Source: Stenocarpella maydis (taxonomy: Eukaryota > Ascomycota > Sordariomycetes > Diaporthales > Diaporthaceae). Taken from it: 64,000 nt of DNA. The notes beneath the pieces were generated by a model. That model ran no database searches. It was given only the letters and a program-made list of their open reading frames with translations, and was not told where the DNA came from. A program made the position numbers and the translations under genes. This document shows, piece after piece, positions 54,749-64,000 of this stretch (position 1 is the stretch's first letter; every line of letters starts with the position of its first letter). The stretch spans positions 1-64,000 of the forward strand of contig NQMI01000033.1 of NCBI GenBank assembly GCA_002270565.1. Direction: 5' to 3'.

Positions 54749-57700
54749 TCAGTCAAAGCCAACTCTGGTCCTCCTCCTCTCTCTTTGTGTATCGTGTCCA
54801 GCTTGCCCCAGCCCAAAGTTGTGAAGCCTCTCCCCAATAAGGTAGGCCTCGTCCCGAATCCTTACTCTCCAGGAACGGAACACCCCTAGCATGCTCCGCA
54901 GCATGGCCACACCAATAGCGCTAAGCAGTGCCGCGAAGAAGCAAAACCGATGAATAAGAACCACCGCTGCGTCGTTGCCCGGGTCTATACCTGCAGATAT
55001 GCCGTAAGCGATGCAGGCTCTTGCCAGTAGCGGTGGTCCAAATACTGCTAGGATCCAGACCGACAGGCCTGGTACGACGAATGCGCGGGTGAGAACCTTG
55101 ACGTCGGGTTCGAGCCAGCCACGTCTCAGAACAGCGCGGGTGGCAGCTGCAACACGGCTATCGCGGTGCCAGGCGACGACGTATCGAGCAGCGAGCTTGA
55201 GATAGATGACGCCGATTGTCCAGGACTGCATCACCCGAACTGTGTGACGGGGGTTTTGGACGCTGAGAAGCGTCGTGTCAGGCGCTGTGCCCTTGGACAT
55301 GACAGCACCATACATGTATGTATCCAAGGGGATCAAGACGTACAACTCCATCAGGCTGGCAACCATGAGTGGGAAGACCACCAGCAGGAAGAAGTACGCG
55401 TAGACGAGGTTGGCTGCACGGATCGCAACCACTGCAGCGCGATGGAGGGTCTCCCGTTGTAAGATGTGGAAGGTGGCATTAGCTACCCGCTTCCTGGCAT
55501 TTTGATAGATGTCTCTGAGGTGGAACAAGAAGTAAGCGGCAGAGCCAAGGACGTAAATGCCAATGCTGAAGGCATAAATGTCGTTTGTACGGATACGGTC
55601 AGGAATAAGTGACCGGAACATCCAACGACCAAAAATCAGAGGGATAATTGTAAATCCCAGGCCTGTCGCAGCGGCAAAAATCCAAATGAATAGAATGAAT
55701 AGGAATATGCGGAGCCGGAAGTTTGGCGGGACATAGACAAATTGGTACTGAGGGGTCGAATAGAGATCAACGCCCGGCTGCTCGATGCGATCCTGCCGTT
55801 GATTATCTTCTGTCACGTTCAAGAAGACTCTCTGGCCCTTTGGTATCTTCACCTGGTCCGAGGCTGGAGCGCGCACGAAGCGGCCATCGGGAATAAGCTG
55901 CCGAGTGCGCACTAGAGCGGCCTTCCTTGAGTTGGTGTCTTCCAGCTCCTGGGGGCTGAGGGGCAGGGCAGGTTTCGCCCTGCCCCCTTCGAAGGTGTTT
56001 TTCCACGTCTTCGGCACGACCTTGTTGTCATCGACCTCTAGGAATAATCTCTTCCATGGCGGCAAGGCATGGCCGTTTGATGGCGGACGCATCTGAATTG
56101 TTCCCTCTTCGTCAAGCTTCCGTTCGCCAAACAGGAACCACGTGAGTCGCAACGTTCGGGCCAGTTTGCGGAACCACCAGGTGTACATTGCGTGGAGCCC
56201 GTCGCTTGGCTTGAAGAATTTGACGGCCAAAGGCATCAAGAAGTTGTAAAACAACAAGTCGATTGGGAACTCCAAGACTGGCTCGTTGGATGAGTAGTGG
56301 ATGGGGAGCACATTCTTGAACCCGTAGGACAGAGCCCACACGACACCCCCTAGGCAGACGATGACAAGAGCGCCGTATACAAAAGCAGAGAACAAGATCT
56401 TCCGCAGTTGTGTTGTGACATTTCGCTCCAGGACATCTCGGACAGGGTGGAACTCGGCATCGTCGGGATCGCGGATGAAATCTGCGCTCATATGATAAGT
56501 AAAGACTCATACAAATGAATCATCCTTCTGGCGGCATGAACTCACAGAGCACCCCCTTGCGCATTATCTTGCGGCACATGGACACGAACAAAGCAAAATG
56601 GAACATGTACCCTGTGCCGACAAACCAATGCACGAAAATGGAGGTGAGAGGGTAGTTGACCGTAAACATCACACGCGACATGATCGTCGTGTTCTCAAAC
56701 AATGGCAGGAGGCCGATATCCAGCAGAAGCCCGCAATACAGCGGGAAGACGAGCATCTCGATGCCGATGATGAGGATCACCTTCATGACGCCACTTGCTT
56801 GGTTCAAAGCATCTATCAAGGCTGCTTCCCACTCTTGTCCGACCCGTCCGGGGGAAATGGGTCCGCCGCGACCTAGGTAGAGTGCTGCGGAGAAAGAGAG
56901 TGCAGCATAACCGCCCAAGATGGCCCACACTCGGTCCATAGCACTCCAAGACGCCAGTTCTGCCTTCAAAGGCGCCGTATTCTCAGAGGTACCAAGGTCA
57001 ATGACCCATGAAGTTGGGTTCAACAGAAGGTTGGGTAAGTTGCTCAGGCCTTGCCACGTCGTAACCGAAGCGGTCGCGACCCATGAGCAGATGTCGGCCG
57101 CCTTGGACGAGTAGTCACCTCCGAAGAGGAACAGGATCGATTTTCCGAGTGTAGTGAACAAGAGTGCCATCTGGCTCTTCAGTGTAAACAAAGCGACATG
57201 GCTGACCGTTGAAAAGTTGCGCACTTCGTCGGTTGATATAAAGGGGAGATCTGTCCACATGCTGTCTATTAAACTCTGGAAAGCGTTCTCGGTCATATCC
57301 CACGAGCCTTGCATTGACTGGCTGATCATCTCTGGTCGCGTTGCACCTGGCCGGATGACGGTGAACAGCATGTCCACAGCACCGAATAGCAGTGTGGACG
57401 CAAGTCCCATCAAAAGCAGTGCTGTGTCCTGCACTAATTTGGAAAGACTGAAGAGGATCCGAACAGGTCGAGCCGGGTTGGCAAGCAACCAGATCGCTAG
57501 GCGTCCCAGGTTGTAGGGCAGGAACACGCCGAGGAAGAGTGTAATGGAAACGAGAAAGGCACAGAACAGGGCATTCTGGAACAGACCAGCGATTGGGCCG
57601 CGCATGCCAAGAAGTTCAAGGATTCCCTCCAGGTCTTCAGCATCTTCTATGGCCTCGGCTTCGGCATCTATTCCTGCCGCTGCGGCGGCTGCTGCTGCAG

Positions 57701-60038
57701 CTGCTGCCACTTCTTGGTCCTGCTCTTGATCCTGGAGCTCGGGAAGGGGGTCCTGTCCAACTGCAGCGGCCGCATCCTGGTCGTGATCGAAGAAGTCATC
57801 AGCGGCATCTGGCAGAGGCGGAAGCTCGTGAGCGGGAATTGCTTCGACGTCGCGCCACATAAAGTCGGCGAGGCGACGTGCGATCCCATCCACTTGGGGT
57901 TGTTCCGGGGCTAACTCTCCAATTTCCTCGGCATCTTCATTTGGTTGCACTTCGAGTGGCGCGTTGAAGTCCGGTATGGCCTCCCAGCCCACAGGTTGGC
58001 CATCGTCCACCGCGGGATCCGCAAGGTCTTCGTGGCCAGGATTCGGCTCGTCCACCGGGATGTCATCGATCTCGGAAGAGCCTGGCGTCTGGCCTTGAGA
58101 GCTTGACGGTGCACTTTCCGCCAAGGTGCTCGACGGGGGCGTTGCGAACACCCAAGGTTGGGCGGCCAAGCCATTTTCGTCGGGTACTCTCCTTTGAGAG
58201 GAGGCCGGCGGCCCCAGAGTAGGCGACTGGCGAGGATCAGGACGCGCAGACTCTGGGGAAGTATCTGGCCATGACCAGTTGTTATTGCCCAAGGGATTGA
58301 TGCCTCCCACTCTTTGCGGTCCATCCGTTGCAGACCGAGGCCTGGACATGTGGCTCTGCTCACCTCTGACATCCGCTGGTCCATTAGTCAATGGCATCTT
58401 GCCTTTGCCAGAATGACCTCCCTCTTGTATATCTTCTGCCCACGGCCATTCCGGTTCTGATCCCAACTCGGCCATCTGACTGGACGACTCCTCTTCCTCG
58501 GCATGTAGTTCCGGACGCTTCCGACTAATCTGGGATTGGGTAAGTTGCACAAAGTAAGCAAGCCTCTCCTCGAGGTTCTCCTGGCGAATGATTTTGATGA
58601 TTGTATCTGGATCCCCAGCAGCCGCGCGATGAATTCTCACGTATTCATCTACGGTACTTCTTCCGATTTCGGCCGCATGGCTATCCGAGGCATTGGCAAC
58701 ATGTGCTAGTTTCGTCTGCGTGCGTATATCTTGCTGTGAAGTCCCTTCCGAGGGGTCATCGGTTGTGCCTGTCACAACCCTTGCGAGGGCCTGGTCATTA
58801 ACTGCTGCATCATCGTGAAGGTCGTCAAGATCCGTCCAAAGAGCGTCCCCATCTCCCTCGTGGCCATCAAGTGTGCCGTCGCCAAATCCAACGTCCCGTG
58901 CCTCGGGCCCCTGAAGTCTGTCGATGTCTTCGGGCCTCAATACTCCTGCGGGGTCGGGCATATCGCCGGCTGGTGCGACGTTGTCTTGGGGCGCTGCATT
59001 CTCTGCGGCAGCAAATGCGGCTCGCATATTTATATCTGGCTGTTGCTGGACGACGTAGTCTCGGACCAAAATAATCAGGATGAAACAAATGATCACCAAT
59101 ACGGTGATAATTTGGCCCTCCAGAATGTCAATTGCGAAACTGCCCAGTGCCGGCGAGGAGGCGGAAATCTTCTGTAGAAACCTGACCTCACTCAAAAGCG
59201 TGGGCTGGTGTGCGATGGTCGCCGGGGCGATGTTCTGGGCGCTAGCTGATGCGTTGGTGCGCGACGCTGTACCGCCTATGTAGAAGGTTCCCAAGAACAT
59301 GTTGAGGAGGATGTTGGACAAGGGATTGTCGGACGTGATGTTGATGCCATAAAGGGACGTAGTCGTCATGGCAGTGCTGCCGCGAGGGATCTGGCTCATG
59401 AAGCCTTGCAGCGATGCTGCAGTTGTTGTGGCCGCATGCAGGGGGCTCGATGGGCAAGTAGCCGCACCAGCCGTCGACCCAGCACTCTGGGCCAGGACAT
59501 TACTGGGCTCCGCTCTCCCAAGCACAGGGCCCAGGCCCTCATCACTGAGCCAGAACAGGGCAGACCAGACTCTCCTCATGAGGTAGGGCAGCCAGACAAG
59601 CCAAACCATCAGAACCAAGCCACCACGGGCCCAGACGAGCATGTTGCGGAAGAGATATTTGGCGATGTGGCTGATGAAGACATAGAAGGGGACGGTCTTT
59701 GGCATGTTCGGGGCGTATAGCTTGCTGAAGCGGAAGGGCGTCTTGCACAGCTCGCAGTGCTTCTTCTGGGAGTGGGAGAGCCATTCCATCAGGCAGTCTT
59801 GGTGGACGTACTTGATGCTGCCGCTGCATTTGCAAGGGTAGAAGAGCGGCTCGTCAGGGGTGGCCTCGCCTCTGCATATTCGACAGGTGTCGGGGTCGGA
59901 TTGTGAGATACCGTCTTGGGCAGAAGTTTGTCCGGAGGGGATGCGCCTCAGCAGGGCATCTGGCTCTGTGTCGGCTGTTGAGGGCCGGCGGCGCCTTGGT
60001 CCAGCCTGAAAGGGCTCGAAATCGTTTAGTTGGTCCAT
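54749..60038 (-). CDS. SSM4: Doa10/Ssm4 (MARCH6/TEB4) ER E3 ubiquitin ligase
   Basis: Two exons (60038-56546, 56481-54749) with a 64-bp intron (GTGAGT...GAGCGCAG); the join restores KGVLYFIRDPDDAEFHPVRD. The product is 1741 residues. An N-terminal RING-CH domain has all eight ligands: Cys52, Cys55, Cys69, Cys71, His79, Cys82, Cys95 and Cys98. Then comes a first membrane block (about 115-330), a long acidic low-complexity cytosolic segment (about 350-790) with a poly-Ala tract of about 13 residues near 780, and many further spans in the C-terminal half. The protein ends with the conserved YLIGERLHNFG element needed for Doa10 activity. The enzyme sits in the ER and inner nuclear membrane and, with Ubc6/Ubc7, ubiquitinates proteins with cytosolic or membrane degrons (ERAD-C). 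The frame is complete and looks functional. Confidence 0.95.
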
Positions 60039-62144
60039 GTTGTCAAGACGGGTAACCTGGGGCAGTGCCCCTCGGGAGCAGAGCTGGCTACGGGAGGTTC
60101 ATGTGAAGTCCCCGTTGTTTCTCTGCCGATCGTCCTGGCCCAGAACCGGAGCCGTTGCCCACTGACGTGCGATGCCAGTCCGGACACGGCGTACAGGCGG
60201 ATCCGCTGCGTAGAGGCGTGGAGGGCGCAGGTGGCCGGTGCTTCGAGGTGTCAAGTGGCGGCGAGTGGTTGAGGTGTCGTGGTATCGAGATATTTGGGGT
60301 GCGCGCGTCTGTGTGGGTGTCGCAACAAATGTCTGACGTCGGTATTAGGTGAGGGCAGGGGTCGCTGGAAGGTAGTTTAGGAAGAGGCGGCGAGCAAGAC
60401 CTCTGGTGTTTGACTTGGTGGCGGGATGAGGATATGTGGATGCCTGTCTCTTAAGGGCGCAGTGTCAATGCATCGCAAGTTCTTGGTGGATGGCTGAGGA
60501 TATTAATCGTGTCGAAAGAGATGGAACTGACGGGAAAGAATGATTGATCAACCGGCCGGCCTGGAAAGGTGTATTGTACGGAGAACTGCTGTATAGTGAG
60601 TGCAGCACGGAATAATAAGTGAAGGCACGGGCTGACGGGACGGGCTGCGGAAGGAGCAGGGGTTTGGACAACCGGCCTGGGCTTTAACTCCGAGGCAGAG
60701 GGCTGAGGGGGCTTATCGATAGTGGGGATTGGTGGAAATGCTGGGATGTCAGGCCGTGTACCGAGTATCTATGTCTCTATGTATCTATATATCTATACAT
60801 GCCAGGTATCTATCTACTTTGCTGCGTATACATAGTCCATCCCCTTGAAGAAGAAAAAAGCCATCATATGTGAACACATAACGTGGTGCCTACGCCAGCC
60901 TGGGTACACATTACAATGCCTAGGTAACTTCAACCTGGCCAGGCGTCCTCCTCCGTCACTTTTCTTTGATTCAGTTAGTGCATGACGCCTTGTCTGCCCA
61001 TCCTGTGGGTCCCGCAATCCTTCCACAGGCCGCAAACAGGTGGCTGCAACTCAAAGGCAGGCAGGCAGAGAGAAGGAGAAAAGAAAGGAAGGGGAAAAAA
61101 GAAAAGAAAAAGGGCAGGCATCCCAACTGATGACGTCTTGTCACAATTTGTCTGTCGGGATGATGTTGGAGTGCTGGGGACAGCTACAGCTGCCCGCCTG
61201 TCAAATGCCTGGCTAGCCTGGCCATAGACTATTAGACTATACACGTGCAAGCACACACTTGGCACCGTAAACCTGGGGAGGAGCAACAAACAGCTCTTGT
61301 TGGTGCGCTAAGGGAGCAAAAGGCAGGGAAATCTTGGACATTGTGGCTTGGCACACCATCAGCGTGGTGCAGGTCGTAGCAATAGTAGAATATACATTGA
61401 GCATGACCATACACTAACTACTGCATCGCAATGGGGCGCGACCGAATACAACAACTTGAACATCTCGGCCCCCCTCCTGTTTCGTCTTCCCCAAGCCTGC
61501 GACAAGTACACTAATAACCGGACCTCGGTGACCTCCCTTCCTGACCCACTCACCTGTCCCATCGCTCCTCGCCTGCATCTTTATCTCACCTGTCACCTTG
61601 TTTGCTTGGATGGTGTGCGGCTCCCTATGAGATCCGTGTCACTTTCTGCTGCCCCAGAGTCGAGTTAACCCACCCAAGCTTACGCTTGCTTGTGCTGGCC
61701 AGGTCAGTCCGTCCCACTGTCTCGGCACGCCACTGACGTTCGAGCTCCCCCTGCTGCAGCAAGCTTGTTTTGCTGCAGAACCCCCCCCCTGCACCTTGCA
61801 AATTGCCCAACCAGCAAAACCTCCGGGTTCATCGCAACACCGACTCGGCCATCCTCACGTCTTTGTTTTGCATTATCGTCTCATCTCTCAGCCACGTCGT
61901 CCCTCACTGCCTCTAACTCACCGTCAACCACCCCTCTCATAAAGATAATACAATACAGCTGACTGATATTGCAACCCAGCTGCTCTTTGCTTCGGGACCC
62001 GATAATCATACGTGGTCCGGATAGGCCACCCTGACTCGTTTGCCCGTCGTCCTCGCCCACGCACACTGCCTTGTGATTGCTCCGAACGCCCTCGTCCCAC
62101 GCCGTCTCCTACCTTGGTCCGCTGCTGACTGCAGCCTCGCCGCC
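60039..62144. other. Divergent promoter region between Doa10 and the hoxa13-like gene
   Basis: About 2.1 kb between two divergently transcribed genes. It contains TATCTATAT-type repeats near 60768-60815, a purine-rich tract (61070-61110) and a C-rich, pyrimidine-rich stretch leading to 62145. No ORF with recognisable features. Confidence 0.5.
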
Positions 62145-64000
62145 ATGGAGCACGCGAATGGCTCCGTCAAAGGCTATGCAAAGACAAAGAACAGCCTCAA
62201 CGGCGTGAATAGCATCAATAGCTTCAGCTCCTCCATCAACACCCACACCACGCCGCCTCAGAGGTCAACGCCAAGGCCGCGTCGGGGACGTCTCTCATGG
62301 GTCTTCAGCGTGATAGCTCGGTACGGCTCCTCTCCCCAGAGCTTCAGCCCCTCTCGCACAACGCCACTTTTTAGCTGCGATCAATTGCTGACTGAATCTA
62401 CGTGGTAGCCTGTTCACCTGGTACTCGATCCTCAGCATCCTCTTCCGATGTCCGGCCACCCTAGAAGAATGCACCGACGCCTCGCCTCGGATCTGCAAAC
62501 CGTACTTCCAGCTTAAGCATGCCGTCTCTCCCCATGTCGAGCCGTATTACCATATCTACGCTGCTCCCTATGTCGAGCTAGCGAAACCCTACTACAAGAC
62601 AGTCGACCAGAGGGTCCTGACACCCTCCTGGGCGTATGCCACCAAATACGGATCTCCTCGTGTCGCACAGGCTCAAGCGTTCGGCAAGGAGAAGTGGGAA
62701 AAGAACTTGCAGCCAGGGCTGGCCAAGTACCAAGCTCTCGCTCGGGAAAAATACGACGAAACCCTCGCTCCTCATGTCAACAAGCTGTCCTCAGCCGTTG
62801 CGCCATACTACGAGGTGGCCAGGACAAATGCTCTCCAGACGTACCACGACTATCTTCTTCCGACATATGTCTTCGTGCAGCCCTACGCGCAGCAGGGCTA
62901 CACCGCCGCGTCCACATTCACAACCGAGACTGCGGTTCCTTCTACCATTTGGGCTTGGAACAAGACCCTTGTCTTCCTGGATGGAACTGTCTGGCCCCAG
63001 CTGCGTTCCCTTTACACGGAGAATGTTGAGCCTCAGCTGTTGAAGATCGGCCAGAGGCTCGGGCGTTACAACGGCAACAACACTCAGAAGACCACCGAAT
63101 CTCTCTCCAGGTATGTCGTGCGGCTCTCGCTCGTTCCGTCCTTTAACTAAAGCAGTCGTAGCAGCACTGCGGCAAAGGCTGATTCGACCTTGACAAAACC
63201 AACACCAGCCGTGTCGTCCGCGTCGTCCACGCCTGTCTCCAGCGACGTTACATCCTCCACCGTCGAGCCAAGCTCCTCATCTGATGCCGCACCTTCTAGC
63301 TCAGAGGAGCCTGCAGTACATAGCGAGTCAGCAAAGACGAAACTGGGTGGCGAGCATATCCCTGCTCCAGAAATTGCTCCAAATGAGAGCGAGGTCCGCC
63401 GGACCGCGCGTGAGACCGTCGCGGAGGATCTCAAAGCATGGCAAGAAAAGTATGCTAAGGCTGCCGACGAAGGTGCTGCTGAGATCGATGATCGCATCGA
63501 GGAGATAGCCAGGCGCATGGTCGACGGACAAGCAAACACCATGGGCAAGTCTCTTGTCATTCAGCTCAAGGAGACTGTTGACACAGAGCTTGCAACACTG
63601 AAAGCCGTCATTCGGGACACTGTCGGCGAAGTCAAGAGCGGGTCCCAGACCCCCGAGGCTGCCCAGGAGAAAGTCACCGCGGCCGTACGGAAGGCTGGGC
63701 TGGAAATCAAAGAAAAGTCGCAGGATGTCCGCAACTGGAGGGCAAACTACGAGAAAGAGATAGAGATGAGCGTCACCAAGTTCGCCGCAGACCACTTCAA
63801 AATTCTTGACAGCATACGGGACCTGGCGCTGCAGAAGATTGGCATGAAGTGGGCTTGGATGGACGGCGTCACCTACAAGGACTGGGCAAAGTTCCACCTT
63901 CTCAAGGACCGTTTCGACGAGTGGCAGGCTGACCTCAAGAGTCTCATTACGTCCCACCCTGGGCTCGAGACCGCCCAGAACGAAGGGCTAGCTATTGAAG
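62145..64000 (+). CDS. Conserved fungal protein ('hoxa13'-annotated family), 5' part
   Basis: Exons 62145-62320, 62409-63110 and about 63162 to beyond the window end join in phase. The start is the ATG in CGCCGCCATGGAG. The N-terminus is Ser/Asn/Thr-rich (GSVKGYAKTKNSLNGVNSIN), followed by a hydrophobic span across the first splice (WVFSVIAR-LFTWYSILSIL). Then come Tyr/Pro/His-rich repeats (HVEPYYHIYAAPYVELAKPY, then HVNKLSSAVAPYYEVARTNA) reminiscent of lipid-droplet or perilipin-like amphipathic repeats. A Ser/Thr/Pro linker and a long charged coiled-coil (about 330-520) follow. Fungal relatives are often labelled transcription factor hoxa13, but no homeodomain is visible. The third exon has a TAGCAG (NAGNAG) acceptor, so one Ser may be optional. 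The gene continues past 64000. Confidence 0.75.

Overview
The window is nuclear DNA of a filamentous ascomycete fungus, most likely a Sordariomycete. The genes carry short introns (about 47-146 bp, GTRNGT donors, CTNAC-type branch points), codon use is GC-rich, and the proteins are typical of fungi: a Jen1-type carboxylate transporter, a Vpr-like secreted subtilase, a PaxM-like FAD monooxygenase, Doa10/Ssm4 and a mitochondrial BolA. AT-rich islands hold transposon relics in which Trp codons have become stops and catalytic Asp codons have become Asn. That is the G:C-to-A:T signature of repeat-induced point mutation (RIP).

Layout. 1-2600 is an AT-rich island: a decayed Ty3/gypsy 3' end with a chromodomain, then an antisense gag-like relic. 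2970-3550 is a fragment of a tyrosinase-like gene. 4823-5234 is a small one-membrane-span protein. 6116-8086 is a five-exon MFS sugar porter with a long GC-rich upstream region. 11.6-12.05 kb is a second AT-rich patch, followed by a 395-bp inverted-repeat element that looks like a MITE. 16.4-25.3 kb is a gene-rich block: a Jen1-like carboxylate permease with one frameshift, a secreted subtilase and a secreted carboxylesterase. 26.4-27.8 kb is an FAD monooxygenase. 29.2-30.7 kb is a broken kinase-like gene. 32933-36779 is a RIP-damaged Fot1/Pogo transposon with TA target duplication, which carries a 1314-bp tandem duplication joined at a single N. 37.3-41.4 kb holds BolA3 and a deaminase-like protein with an enlarged insertion. 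41.3-43.3 kb is a decayed fusion of 3-hydroxyacyl-CoA dehydrogenase with a YWTD beta-propeller. 47.5-48.8 kb is a Mae1/SLAC1-type transporter. 54.7-60.0 kb is the ER ubiquitin ligase Doa10. 62.1 kb to the window end is the 5' part of a conserved fungal protein often labelled 'hoxa13'.

Taken together, the intact genes mix housekeeping (BolA, Doa10) with nutrient uptake and secretion (sugar, monocarboxylate and dicarboxylate transporters, protease, esterase). I see no coherent biosynthetic cluster or defence system. The more unusual points are the decayed fusion gene, the Fot1 element with its duplication, the MITE-like element, a short dispersed motif found three times, recurrent TACACTA/TAGTGTA palindromes, and many long G/C homopolymers that coincide with frameshifts and a gap. 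Gene-free stretches are long (up to about 6 kb), and I found nothing decodable in most of them.
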